Source: Pseudomonas hygromyciniae
Lineage (GTDB): Bacteria > Pseudomonadota > Gammaproteobacteria > Pseudomonadales > Pseudomonadaceae
NCBI RefSeq assembly: GCF_016925675.1
Contig: NZ_CP070506.1
Coordinates: forward strand, 2,788,501-2,852,500
Reading direction: 5' to 3'
DNA: 64,000 bases
Under the pieces are notes generated by a model, which saw only the letters and a program-made list of their open reading frames with translations, did no database searches and was not told the DNA's origin. Of the stretch, positions 36,184 through 45,119 are shown one piece after another. Both the position numbers and the translations under genes were made by a program. Positions within the stretch are counted from its first letter, which is position 1; each line of letters opens with the position of its first letter.

Positions 36184-36624
36184 ATGCAAGGACCTTCGCG
36201 AAAAATTCTTCAAGCCATCCTCTATGAATCAATCGCTATTGCGGTGCTGTCGCCCAGCATCTCGTTGATATACGACGAAGGTCTGGCCCATGCGGGTGCG
36301 CTGTCGTTGATGTTGTCTGTATGCGCGCTGCTGTGGAACGTGCTGTTCAACTACGTTTTTGAATGCTGGGAAGCGCGTCAGCCGCAGCGTGCTCGCACGT
36401 TGGGCAGACGGTTGCTCCACTCACTGGGTTTTGAGGGGGGTCTCGTTCTACTGTTGGTGCCACTGGTGGCATGGTGGCTGGAGATTTCTTGGTGGGCTGC
36501 ACTGGTCACTGATCTGGGGCTGTTCGTGTTCTTCTTCTTTTACGCGCTGGTGTTTCAGTGGGTCTTTGATAGGGTGTTTGATGTACCAACGTCCGCGAAG
36601 GGGGAGGTTTCGGTTAACCAATAA
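36184..36624 (+). CDS. PACE-family efflux transporter (AceI-like)
   Basis: A 146-residue, four-helix inner-membrane pump of the proteobacterial antimicrobial compound efflux family, made of two tandem transmembrane pairs. The Glu essential in AceI is present as E15 in ILQAILYESIAIAVLSP, and the FNYVFECWEARQ and FQWVFDRVFD segments are family-typical. Known members export biocides such as chlorhexidine and also short-chain diamines; the substrate here is inferred only. Transcribed away from its likely LysR regulator. Confidence 0.9.
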   Translation: MQGPSRKILQAILYESIAIAVLSPSISLIYDEGLAHAGALSLMLSVCALLWNVLFNYVFECWEARQPQRARTLGRRLLHSLGFEGGLVLLLVPLVAWWLEISWWAALVTDLGLFVFFFFYALVFQWVFDRVFDVPTSAKGEVSVNQ

Positions 36625-36674
36625 CCCGCCCGAAATCCCCATTGGCCTACCTGTAGCAGTACTAGGATTTGTAC

Positions 36675-37205
36675 ATGAACAATGCAACCAGCGCGATTGA
36701 GAACTACATCTTCGGCAAGGACGGAAATCGGCCTGACTTGTTGCAGCATGCTTTCAGTCCAGACGCCACTCTTAACGTGTTAGTGAAGACAAGCACCATC
36801 CTGTTTCCTCCCAGCGTCCAGGGCCGCGAAGATATTGCTGAAGTACTGGTACGCAGCTTTAGCCTGCAATATGAGAACGTTTATACATTCTGCTTCGGTA
36901 CCCCTCCAAAGCCCGACGCAAATGTTCATAAGTGCAAATGGCTGGTTGGCATGTCAACAAAGGCGACTGGAGAGTTACGTGTAGGCTGCGGGGAATATCA
37001 TTGGGTCTTTTCACCGCAAAGCGGCCTGGCTATTCAACTGTCCATTACGATCGAACACATGTTGGAGTGTCCTTCCCTGCATATGCGCAAAATAATGGAT
37101 TGGCTTCAAGGTCGCAGCTATCCATGGTGTGAATCTACCGACATGCTTGAGTCGGCACCGCCGCTCACTTGCCTCCAGCCGGTTCTTGCCTACATTGCTA
37201 CATGA
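36675..37205 (+). CDS. Hypothetical NTF2-like (SnoaL-type) protein
   Basis: A 176-residue protein with no signal peptide. Residues ~5-125 look like an NTF2/SnoaL cone fold: AIENYIFGKDGNRPDLLQHAFS, then PDATLNVLV and VGCGEYHWVFSP. The family is mixed and includes small-molecule isomerases and non-enzymatic binders. The C-terminal ~40 residues are unusual and may be extra sequence. GC is lower than the surroundings. The ATG at 36675 was chosen over a TTG two codons earlier. The following 170 bp before the amidase hold nothing I recognise. Confidence 0.6.
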   Translation: MNNATSAIENYIFGKDGNRPDLLQHAFSPDATLNVLVKTSTILFPPSVQGREDIAEVLVRSFSLQYENVYTFCFGTPPKPDANVHKCKWLVGMSTKATGELRVGCGEYHWVFSPQSGLAIQLSITIEHMLECPSLHMRKIMDWLQGRSYPWCESTDMLESAPPLTCLQPVLAYIAT

Positions 37206-37375
37206 TCCCTATCGATATTGTTTGCCCACCTCAAGCGCATCCAGAAATTGGATCGCTTGCGACTACCTGGCATGCGACCTGCTGCTTGATAAGTCAATAA
37301 AGTGCAGCCCTCTACAATGGCCTGCGTGGATTACACCTGCGCAAGCCTTACTGGAGAGGTTCTGTCAGGTGCGGC

Positions 37376-38788
37376 TTAAAGCCCCCATCGCCCAAGCTCA
37401 GGCTTGCGTTCGTCAAGTAACAGTGCAGGTGCCATCGCGCTCGCGATGTTCAGTAAGTGCATGTCAGTAAATACTGGGGAAAGCAACTGCACGCCAATCG
37501 GCATCTGGGCTTCATCGAATCCAGCGGGGAGGGCGATTGCCGGTGTGCCGAGGTAGTTACTGGCTCGACTGAACTTGCCGATACTGGCGTGATCAGCGTC
37601 CTGGTCATCAAGGGGCAGGGCGCCGTGACCGCTGACAGGCATCAACAGAACGCCGGATGAGCCGATCGCTCGCGTGAATGCCTCGGCTGCATGTGCACGC
37701 TGCGCAAACGCGTTTTCGTAGGCGTCACGGCTGATATCCGCGCCGGCAAGGATTCGATTGCGTACAACCTTCCAGAGTAACTGCGCGGGGTCATGTGCAA
37801 GGTGGCCAAACTCGCGATATCCCTCATAAGCAATGATCATCGAGTTGCACTCGGAAAGCCGACCGATCTCCAACTCATCATTTGGAACCCAGTACTCCAG
37901 CGTCCAGCCGGCCGTGCTCAGGTTGATCAAGGCTTGATCCCATACCCGGCGTGCGCCGATGCACAGCGCGCTGGGGAACGCACGGGGGTCCAGTACGCAC
38001 ACTGTGCCCGGCTGGGTTGGCACCAGCTCATTTGCGAGTTCAGCCTGAACGTTCAACCCATTGCCGGTATACGGGCTCGCGATGATGGCAGTGAGTGCAT
38101 GTGCGTCGTAAACGTCGCGGGCGATTGGGCCCAGCACGTCCAGGCTTGGCGCGAGTGGAACAACACCGTCCAAGCTGATGAGCCCGCTGGACGGTTTGAA
38201 ACCGACCAAATGATTAAACGAGGCGGGAGCGCGTATCGATCCGCCGGTATCACCACCGACGGCAATGGGTACAAGTCCTGCTGCGACAGCTACCGCCGCG
38301 CCTGAAGAAGATCCGCCCGGGGCGCGATGCAGCTTGGCGTCCCATGGATTCCAGGGCGTGCCTCGGGTCGGATTCTGGCCGGATAAACCGAAGGCAAATT
38401 CGGTCATTTGAGTCTTGCCCACGATCACCATTCCAGCCGCCTGTAATCGTTGCGCGACGGTGCTGGTCACGGCGCTGATCGTGGTCAGGCGGCTCAACGA
38501 ACCTGCCGACGCCAGGGTGTTGGCGATTTCGATATTGTCCTTGATGGCAACCGGTACGCCATGCAAGGGGCTCAATGGGTGACCGCTATCGAGTGCGCGG
38601 TCGGCGGCATCGGCTGCCGCCAGGGCTTGCTCGGCGAAGACGACGGTGAAGGCGTTCAGCGCACTGCTGCAAGCAATACGGTCCAGAAAGTACTGCGTGA
38701 CCGCGCGTGAGGTGGTCTGCCGGGTAGCGATCAGATGGGCAATCTGCAGGGCAGTCTGGAAACAAAGGGCTTCGGATGGTTCGTGCAT
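37376..38788 (-). CDS. Amidase-signature family amidase
   Basis: A 470-residue amidase with the complete Ser-cisSer-Lys triad: Lys83 in VPVAIKDNIE, the cis-Ser in APGGSSSGAAVA (~160-162) and nucleophile Ser184 in VGGDTGGSIRAP. Family members hydrolyse amides such as allophanate, nicotinamide or aryl amides; the substrate is not readable. It lies 84 bp downstream of the MHS-type permease gene on the same strand, with a divergent Lrp-type regulator. The three form a probable uptake-and-hydrolysis unit. Confidence 0.9.
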   Translation of the reverse strand: MHEPSEALCFQTALQIAHLIATRQTTSRAVTQYFLDRIACSSALNAFTVVFAEQALAAADAADRALDSGHPLSPLHGVPVAIKDNIEIANTLASAGSLSRLTTISAVTSTVAQRLQAAGMVIVGKTQMTEFAFGLSGQNPTRGTPWNPWDAKLHRAPGGSSSGAAVAVAAGLVPIAVGGDTGGSIRAPASFNHLVGFKPSSGLISLDGVVPLAPSLDVLGPIARDVYDAHALTAIIASPYTGNGLNVQAELANELVPTQPGTVCVLDPRAFPSALCIGARRVWDQALINLSTAGWTLEYWVPNDELEIGRLSECNSMIIAYEGYREFGHLAHDPAQLLWKVVRNRILAGADISRDAYENAFAQRAHAAEAFTRAIGSSGVLLMPVSGHGALPLDDQDADHASIGKFSRASNYLGTPAIALPAGFDEAQMPIGVQLLSPVFTDMHLLNIASAMAPALLLDERKPELGRWGL

Positions 38789-38872
38789 AATTTCTATCTA
38801 AGATATGTGGATTGGTATCCCCGTGTTCGACAGTCGTTCACGGGGATCGCATCGCGGTGTTCGAGCCAGTGG

Positions 38873-40162
38873 CTATTTCAGTGGTTTCCCGGCTGTTTCT
38901 GGCATTTTGATGAACGTAATCAGGGTGAGCGCTGCGCCTGCGAGCACGTAATAGAAGAACCAGCTCTCTTGACCGTGGCTCTGCAGCCAGGTCAGCAGAT
39001 AAGGCGTGGTACCGCCGAGCAATGCCACCATCAGGTTGTAGGGCGCACCAATACCAACGGCGCGAACGCTGCTCGGGAATTGTTCCGACATGATTGCGGG
39101 CGCAATCGAGGTATAAAGCGCGTAGAGCAACAGGCCGAACAACTCCACCATCAGGATCGATGAGAACGTCGGCTGCATGCTGGTGATAATCGGGTAGAAG
39201 AACAGCAGGTAACCCAAGGCAAAAGCGATCAGTTGCGGCTTGCGCCCGAACTTGTCCGAGAGCATGCCGAAGAGTGGGTGCACGAGCATGAACGCGACCA
39301 TTGCCACCGTATTCGCCGCAAAGGCTGTGGAGGACTCTACGTGCAGTGCCCGGATGGCATAGGTCGGGATGTAGATGACGAACAGGTAAAAGGCAAAGGT
39401 GCTGAGGATCGAAAAGCCGACGATCCGCAGGGTTTCGCGCGGATAATCACGCAGCAGGGTGCGCAGCGGTTGCTTCTCTACCTTCTTGGTTTTTTGCGTT
39501 GAGGCTTCTGCTTCAGGCACCGACATACGCAACCAAATGCCTGCGATACCGCCCAAGGCGCCGAGCAAGAACGGAATGCGCCAGCCGAACTCTCGCATCT
39601 GCTCGTCGGTGAGCACGGTGGTCAGCGCCCAGCCAATCGCCGAAGCGGTCAGAATGCCCGCGGCGGAACTAAAGAATACAAAACTCGAAAAGAAGCCGCG
39701 ACGGTGGTCTGGTGCTAACTCGGCCAGGTAAGTAGAGGCTGACGCGTATTCACCGCCCAACGACAAGCCTTGCATCAGTCGCGCTATCACCAGCAAAACC
39801 GGCGCCAGCAGGCCGATCTGCTCGTAGGTGGGGGTAATGCCGATCATCAGTGATCCGCCGGCCATCAGCATGATGGTGACCCCCAAAGCTGATTTGCGGC
39901 CATAGCGATCAGAGTAGATTCCCAGGGCCCAACCACCGATGGGGCGCATGAAGAAACCTACTGCGAAAATAGCGAAAGTCGCTAGCAGTGACGCCGTTTC
40001 GTCAGTTTTCGGAAAGAATTGTGTGGAAAAGAACACCGCGAACGAGGCATAGATCGTCCAGTCAAACCACTCCACCGCATTGCCAATGCTGCCAGCAGCA
40101 ATTTTGCGCGCGGTTGATACCTGCGGCTTTGCCGCGTGGGACGTTTGAGTCGCATAATTCAT
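38873..40162 (-). CDS. MFS transporter, metabolite:H+ symporter (MHS) type
   Basis: A 429-residue, 12-helix importer of the ProP/KgtP/ShiA-like MHS subfamily. Typical motifs: GNAVEWFDWTIYASFAVFFS in TM1, GGWALGIYSDRYGRKSALG (motif A) and SLGGEYASASTYLAELAP. MHS members take up carboxylates, betaine or amino acids. Its position before the amidase suggests it imports the amide or a related nitrogen compound. It is divergent from the double-Lrp regulator. Confidence 0.9.
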   Translation of the reverse strand: MNYATQTSHAAKPQVSTARKIAAGSIGNAVEWFDWTIYASFAVFFSTQFFPKTDETASLLATFAIFAVGFFMRPIGGWALGIYSDRYGRKSALGVTIMLMAGGSLMIGITPTYEQIGLLAPVLLVIARLMQGLSLGGEYASASTYLAELAPDHRRGFFSSFVFFSSAAGILTASAIGWALTTVLTDEQMREFGWRIPFLLGALGGIAGIWLRMSVPEAEASTQKTKKVEKQPLRTLLRDYPRETLRIVGFSILSTFAFYLFVIYIPTYAIRALHVESSTAFAANTVAMVAFMLVHPLFGMLSDKFGRKPQLIAFALGYLLFFYPIITSMQPTFSSILMVELFGLLLYALYTSIAPAIMSEQFPSSVRAVGIGAPYNLMVALLGGTTPYLLTWLQSHGQESWFFYYVLAGAALTLITFIKMPETAGKPLK

Positions 40163-40259
40163 TGGCTTGTGCCTTTGGGTTTGAATTGTAATTATTTTTA
40201 GACATGTGCGGCCTTGTTTTGTTTTAATTTAGCCACTTGAGCGAAGGTATTGTAAGAAT

Positions 40260-41243
40260 ATGGTCTCGTCAACCGTTGATACGGATGAAAAAAGACATGT
40301 TGCGCTGGATGAAACGGATCTGGCCTGCCTGATTGCACTGCAAGCCAATCCTCGTGGCACCTGGCGGGATCTGAGTGCCTGCTGCGATGTGGCGGAGCGT
40401 ACGCTGTCGCGGCGCCTGCAACGCTTGATGGACAGTGGTTACATCCGGGTCATCGGCGAGCTTGATCCGGTTGTCGTCGGGAGCGGCCCGGTGCTGCATG
40501 CATGGATCCGGGTAGCCGACGGGCGCCAGCGGGAAGTGGCGGAGCATCTGGCGCAGTTGCCGCAGACCCAGGTGGTCATGGCGACAACGGGAGAGTTCGA
40601 CATCTTCACCGAGATCAACTTACCCAGTGTGCAAGCGCTTTCTGACATGGTGGTGCAGGAGTTGCCGCTGGTGCCGGGGGTAAGGCAGGTGCAAACGCAA
40701 GTGGTCCTCAGATCGTTTAGACGAGCCAGTCGCTGGCGTATCGATGGTTCGGTGCCGACTGAGCCGGTGCAGGCCGGGCCGGTAAGCCTGAGTGCTAACG
40801 AAATGCGGCTATTGGGCGCGTTAATGCTGGATGGAAGGGCCAGCCTGGGCGTGCTTGCTGAAACCTGCGGCGTCAGTGAACCGAAGGTTCAGCGCATGCT
40901 AAGTGGGCTGGTCGACAGTAATGCCCTCACATTTCGCGTGGAACTGGAGCCTCTGTTGGTGGGCTACGGGGTCGAGGCGATTGTGTCGCTGCAAACCCGA
41001 CCGGGTGCGGCGGAGGGGATTGCCCAGGCGCTGGCAAAGGATGAACACACGCGTTGCCTGTTTGGTACCAGTGGCGGTTCGCAGTTGTTTTGGCATGTGT
41101 TGTGTCGCGATATTCATGATCTGTGGAGTGTCTCAACCACGCGAATGGGGGCCCTGGAGGGGATCATTTCTTGTGAGACCAATACGGTGGTAAGAGCCTA
41201 CAAAAGAGCGGGGCGCGTGCGTCGCGGGCTTATGGTTGAGTAG
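40260..41243 (+). CDS. Double-length Lrp/AsnC-family regulator
   Basis: A 327-residue regulator, about twice the normal Lrp length (~150). It contains two HTH units (LACLIALQANPRGTWRDLSA...SRRLQRLMDSGYI at ~20-60; MRLLGALMLDGRASLGVLAE...QRMLSGLVDSN at ~180-220). Each is followed by a RAM-type ligand domain. This is a tandem fusion known in actinobacteria and some pseudomonads. The start codon is the ATG at 40260. It is divergent from the MHS permease-amidase pair, its probable target. Confidence 0.88.
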   Translation: MVSSTVDTDEKRHVALDETDLACLIALQANPRGTWRDLSACCDVAERTLSRRLQRLMDSGYIRVIGELDPVVVGSGPVLHAWIRVADGRQREVAEHLAQLPQTQVVMATTGEFDIFTEINLPSVQALSDMVVQELPLVPGVRQVQTQVVLRSFRRASRWRIDGSVPTEPVQAGPVSLSANEMRLLGALMLDGRASLGVLAETCGVSEPKVQRMLSGLVDSNALTFRVELEPLLVGYGVEAIVSLQTRPGAAEGIAQALAKDEHTRCLFGTSGGSQLFWHVLCRDIHDLWSVSTTRMGALEGIISCETNTVVRAYKRAGRVRRGLMVE

Positions 41244-41271
41244 TGTTGCGGCCCATCGACAAGGAGTTTGT

Positions 41272-41811
41272 ATGCAACGTGTGATGATTGTGGGCCAACC
41301 TGGGTCTGGCAAAAGCACGTTGGCGCGTAAGCTTGGCCAGTGCACCGGATTGCCAGTGGTTCATATCGACACTATCCACTGGCAGCCAGGATGGGTTGAA
41401 CGAACCTGGGACGAGAAGACGCGGCTTTGTCTTGAGGTCGAGGCCCGCGATAACTGGATATTCGAGGGTGGCCATTCAGCCACGTGGGACAACCGAGTGG
41501 CCCGTGCAGATCTTTTGATCTGGATTGATCGTTCAGCGCCGCTTCGATTCTTGCGCGTCCTGCTCAGAGCGCTGCTCCATCGCGGGAAGTCTCGGCCTGA
41601 CTTGCCCGAGAGCTGCCCCGAACTGCTGGCGAACCTGCCGGAGTTTTTTGCATTCATGTGGCGGACGAAAAAATCAGCGCGGGCAAAGATGCAGCACCTC
41701 GTGGCAACTGCACCAGCCGCTTGCCGTGTGGTTCATCTGCGGTCCAATCGGGACACCAGGATTTTTCTCGCAAGCATTGGAAGTTCGACTCGCCCGGCTC
41801 CGCGAGATTGA
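41272..41811 (+). CDS. P-loop nucleoside/nucleotide kinase-like protein (topology-modulation/FlaR type)
   Basis: A 179-residue cytoplasmic P-loop protein. Walker A: IVGQPGSGKSTLARKLG at the N-terminus; then VVHIDTIHWQPGW and LLIWIDRSAPLRFLRVLLRAL. These are typical of adenylate-kinase-like proteins annotated as topology modulation protein. The ATG at 41272 has AAGGAG 7 bases upstream; the longer frame from 41236 lacks one. It ends 7 bp before a convergent oxidoreductase gene. Substrate not known. Confidence 0.83.
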   Translation: MQRVMIVGQPGSGKSTLARKLGQCTGLPVVHIDTIHWQPGWVERTWDEKTRLCLEVEARDNWIFEGGHSATWDNRVARADLLIWIDRSAPLRFLRVLLRALLHRGKSRPDLPESCPELLANLPEFFAFMWRTKKSARAKMQHLVATAPAACRVVHLRSNRDTRIFLASIGSSTRPAPRD

Positions 41812-41818
41812 TCGGCGC

Positions 41819-42817
41819 TTACCTGATTGTCACGGTGACTTTGCCTCTCGATCTACCCTGTTCGACGTACCGCAGCGCCTCTGCTATGGACTCAAAAGGG
41901 AACGATCGGTCAATGACCGGCTTGATGACACCTGTCTCGATAAGCGAAGTGATTTTCTGCAGTTGTGTCCCGTTGGCACGCATAAACAAAAATGCATAGT
42001 TCACCCCCTGTTTGCGCGCTTTCCTGCGAATGCCGCTGCTCAGCAGGCGCATCACTTGCCCCAGCACCCAGGACAAGCCTTGCGCTTGGGCAAATTGCGC
42101 AGTCGGCGGCCCCGAAAGGGAAATAAGCTGTCCGCCCGGCTTGAGCACCTTGAGCGACTTCTCCAGTAGCGCGGTGCCAAGGCTGTGCAACACCACGTCG
42201 AAATTGCGCAACTCGTGTGCAAAATCCTGATGTGTGTAATCAATCACCACATCCGCCCCGAGTGCTTTCACCCATTGGACGTTCGCCGTGCTGGTGGTGG
42301 TCGCGACGAAGGCCCCGAGGTGTTTGGCAAGTTGAATGGCCAGCGTGCCGACACCGCCGGATCCGGCATGAATCAGCACCTTTTGGCCTTTTTTCAGTTG
42401 GGCGGTCTCGACCAGCGCCTGCCAGGCCGTCAAGGCGGCCAAGGGGATGGACGCCGCTTGGGCCATGTCCAGGTTCGACGGCTTTAGCGCGAGGGCGTTT
42501 TCGTCCACGGCGATCATTTCGGCAAACGTCCCGATCCGCGCCTCGGGGGGCCGTGCATAGACTTCGTCTCCCGGCTTGAATCGCTCCACCGCCGCGCCTG
42601 TGCGAATGACCACTCCGGCCAGGTCGTTGCCCAGTACCAATGGAAAGGTATAGGGCAGGATCAGTTTGAAGTCCCCCGTTTTAATCTTCGAGTCCAACGG
42701 GTTCACGCTGGTCGCATGCACCTGGATCAGCACGTCGTGCGCACCCACCGCCGGGTCAGGCATGTCGCCAATCATTGCGTTCTGCTTGCCGTAGCGTTCG
42801 ATAAAAAATGCCTTCAT
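41819..42817 (-). CDS. NADP-dependent quinone oxidoreductase-like (zinc-free MDR family)
   Basis: A 332-residue medium-chain dehydrogenase/reductase of the QOR/zeta-crystallin type. The GroES-like domain (~1-130; ATSVNPLDSKIKTG, FPLVLGNDLAGVV) is followed by a Rossmann domain with the NADPH motif AGSGGVGTLAIQLAK (~150-165). Zinc ligands of alcohol dehydrogenases are absent. It reduces quinones or enones in general; the substrate is unknown. It is co-directional with the following SDR gene, 60 bp apart, and both lie next to a divergent TetR gene. Confidence 0.88.
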   Translation of the reverse strand: MKAFFIERYGKQNAMIGDMPDPAVGAHDVLIQVHATSVNPLDSKIKTGDFKLILPYTFPLVLGNDLAGVVIRTGAAVERFKPGDEVYARPPEARIGTFAEMIAVDENALALKPSNLDMAQAASIPLAALTAWQALVETAQLKKGQKVLIHAGSGGVGTLAIQLAKHLGAFVATTTSTANVQWVKALGADVVIDYTHQDFAHELRNFDVVLHSLGTALLEKSLKVLKPGGQLISLSGPPTAQFAQAQGLSWVLGQVMRLLSSGIRRKARKQGVNYAFLFMRANGTQLQKITSLIETGVIKPVIDRSFPFESIAEALRYVEQGRSRGKVTVTIR

Positions 42818-42877
42818 GTTGCAGCTGCCCTTGTCGGTGGATCGAGAGTGGGGTGAGGCCGGCCGGCTCGATAATCG

Positions 42878-43666
42878 TCAGACTTGCGTCAAATAGCGTT
42901 GCGCCACGGCGGATTGCCTGATTTGCGACAAAAGGCCCTGACGTGCGGTTTGCAGGGCATCCCAGCGCTCGCCTTCCTGCAGCGCGGGAATGGTCACCGG
43001 TTCGCGACGATCGAAGCCGACCAGCGCCGCATCGACCAAATCACCCACTTCCATGATTTCGCTCAAGGTATTGATGTCGATACCGGCGCGGTCCCAGATC
43101 TCTGTGCGGGTGGCGGCTGGCAATACGGCTTGCACGTAAACCCCCTGAGGCGAAAGCTCCAGGCTCAGGCCTTGGGAAAGGAACAGCACAAACGCCTTGG
43201 TCGCCCCATAGACCGACATGCCGAACTCCGGTGCCAGCCCCACCACGGAGCCGATATTGATGATCGCGCCTTCACCTGCTTTGGCCAGGCGTGGTGCGAT
43301 GGCGCTGGCCAACCGCACCAGCGCGGTGGTGTTGAGGGCCACCAGTTGCGCAACGCTATCCGTGCTTTGCTCGATGAACGTGCCGGACTGTGCGGCGCCG
43401 GCATTGTTGACGAGGATGCCAATGCGCGCGTCATCACGCAGGCGCGCTTCGACGGTGTGCAGGTCGCTGAGTTGAGTCAGGTCGGCCTGAAGCACTTCAA
43501 TGGCGACGCTGTGTTCGCCACGCAACGTCGCAGCCAGCGTTTCCAGGCGCGAATGGTCGCGGGCGACCAACACCAGGTCGTGCCCGCGTTGGGCGAAACG
43601 CTCGGCGTAAACCGCGCCGATGCCAGTGGACGCGCCAGTGATGAGAACGGTAGGGCGAGTAGTCAT
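42878..43666 (-). CDS. Classical SDR oxidoreductase
   Basis: A 262-residue short-chain dehydrogenase. Cofactor motif TGASTGIGAVYAERFAQRGHD at the N-terminus, NNAGAAQSG, catalytic Ser in INIGSVVGLAPE and YxxxK in SVYGATKAFVLF. The ATG at 43666 gives the normal family start; upstream extension is unlike a protein of this fold. It is divergent from the TetR gene, which probably represses it together with the quinone oxidoreductase. Substrate unknown. Confidence 0.9.
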   Translation of the reverse strand: MTTRPTVLITGASTGIGAVYAERFAQRGHDLVLVARDHSRLETLAATLRGEHSVAIEVLQADLTQLSDLHTVEARLRDDARIGILVNNAGAAQSGTFIEQSTDSVAQLVALNTTALVRLASAIAPRLAKAGEGAIINIGSVVGLAPEFGMSVYGATKAFVLFLSQGLSLELSPQGVYVQAVLPAATRTEIWDRAGIDINTLSEIMEVGDLVDAALVGFDRREPVTIPALQEGERWDALQTARQGLLSQIRQSAVAQRYLTQV

Positions 43667-43844
43667 GATGTGGGCTCTTGGTCTGGAATATGGATTGGGA
43701 TTGCTGCAGCGATAACCCTGATTCGGTGGGCATGTCGCTGGCATTTAGGATGATGATCGAAATCTAAGCTGTCAACAGTTTTGATTATGATCAGCATCTA
43801 TGTATGATCGGCTGATGAATTTCAGCGGTGCAGAGGTATCGAAT

Positions 43845-44420
43845 ATGCGAGTGTCCAAGGCCCAGGCCCAGGCAAATCGGGAGCACATCGTCGAAACAGC
43901 CTCAGAGGTGTTTCGCGAGCGCGGTTTTGATGGTGTCGGCGTGGCCGACCTGATGGCCGCCGCCGGTTTTACCCACGGCGGTTTCTACAAACATTTTGGC
44001 TCGAAGGCTGACCTGATGGCGCAAGCGTCGGCCAACAGTCTTGCGCAGTCATTGGCCAGCGCCGAAGCCATGAGCGTGAAGGATTTCATTGACGTGTACG
44101 TGTCCAGGGAGCATCGCGACGGGCGCTCCACGGGTTGCACCCTGGCAGCGTTGTGCGGTGACGCGGCGCGTCAGTCCACCGAGTTGAAATCGGCCTTCGC
44201 TGAAGGTATCGAGCACATGTTGCAAACGCTCGGTGAAAAATACCCGACCGGGCCGGATGCGGCGCCGGGGGAGGCGAGGGTGAAGATGATCGACCTGCTG
44301 GCGCGCGCGGTCGGTGCGATCATGTTGTCGCGCGCCTGCCCTGACGACTCGGCGTTGGCCGATGAAATTCTGGCGGTGTGTCACACGCAAATGAGCGAAT
44401 CATTACCTACTCAGTCGTAG
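43845..44420 (+). CDS. TetR/AcrR-family regulator
   Basis: A 191-residue repressor. HTH domain: IVETASEVFRERGFDGVGVA, then LMAAAGFTHGGFYKHFGSKADLM; a C-terminal TetR_C-like domain with GCTLAALCGDAARQ (~85-105) follows. The ATG at 43845 follows AGAGG; earlier ATG codons in frame are less suitable. The 180-bp divergent region contains two directly repeated ATGATC-GC stretches, which could be part of its operator. Likely controls the SDR and quinone oxidoreductase. Confidence 0.88.
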   Translation: MRVSKAQAQANREHIVETASEVFRERGFDGVGVADLMAAAGFTHGGFYKHFGSKADLMAQASANSLAQSLASAEAMSVKDFIDVYVSREHRDGRSTGCTLAALCGDAARQSTELKSAFAEGIEHMLQTLGEKYPTGPDAAPGEARVKMIDLLARAVGAIMLSRACPDDSALADEILAVCHTQMSESLPTQS

Positions 44421-44483
44421 GCTCATGCCTTTCATAAACAGCTGTTTGCCCAATTGCCCTGAACTAAGGGCCAGTACTGACCT

Positions 44484-44931
44484 GTGGCGAGCGGGCTTGC
44501 CCCGCGCTGGGCGGCGAAGCCGCCCCAATAGCCTCACCCCGTTCTGCCAGATATACCAAGGTGGCTGGTTTTGGGGTTGCTACGCAACCCTGCGGGGGAC
44601 AAGCCCCCTAGCCACAGGGGGGTGAACAGCTGGCTTTTCGTGGCGAGCGGGCTTGCCCCGCGCTGGGTGGCGAAGCCGCCCCAATAGCCTCACCTCGTTC
44701 TGCCAGATATACCGGGATGGCTGGTTTTGGGGCTGCGTTGCAGCCCAACAGGGACGAGCCCCCTCGCCACAGGGGGTGAACAGCTGGCTTTTCGTGGCGA
44801 GCGGGCTTGCCCCGCGCTGGGTGGCGAAGCCGCCCCAATAGCCTCACCCAGCTCCGCCAGATACACCGAGGTGGCTGTTTTCGGGGCTGCTGCGCAGTCC
44901 AGCGGGGGGCCCCCTCTTCGCAACTCGGCAT
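44484..44931. repeat. Three tandem REP-doublet units of about 155 bp
   Basis: Three successive units begin with gtggcgagcgggcttgcccc at 44484, 44640 and 44794 (periods 156 and 154 bp). Each continues with a cgctgg-tggcgaagccgccccaatagcctcacc block, then a variable middle (ctgccagatataccnnggtggct) and an inverted REP arm (ggggctgcnncgcagccc...caagccccctcgccac). So each unit is a REP doublet, and the whole is a tandem array. The rest of the roughly 700-bp gap up to benR (44932-45119) shows no gene. Confidence 0.85.
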
Positions 44932-45119
44932 CGGCCAACACGTATCAAGACGTGTCGCCATGCAGCCGGTGGCCCGCCGCCTGATGCCCGGCCTAGTGCG
45001 CATTATCAAGCCGCAATCAGCCCACCATACCTCCAGGGTATCCCTTTAGACCTTATCCATATTGGACGCTCGCCACGCCACGCCTCAGCCTGAGGCCAAT
45101 AACTATAAAGAGGCGCACC

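Noticed and set aside
44484..44931. Considered as a CRISPR array
   Set aside because: Units are about 155 bp, contain internal inverted repeats and have no short unique spacers; they are REP doublets.
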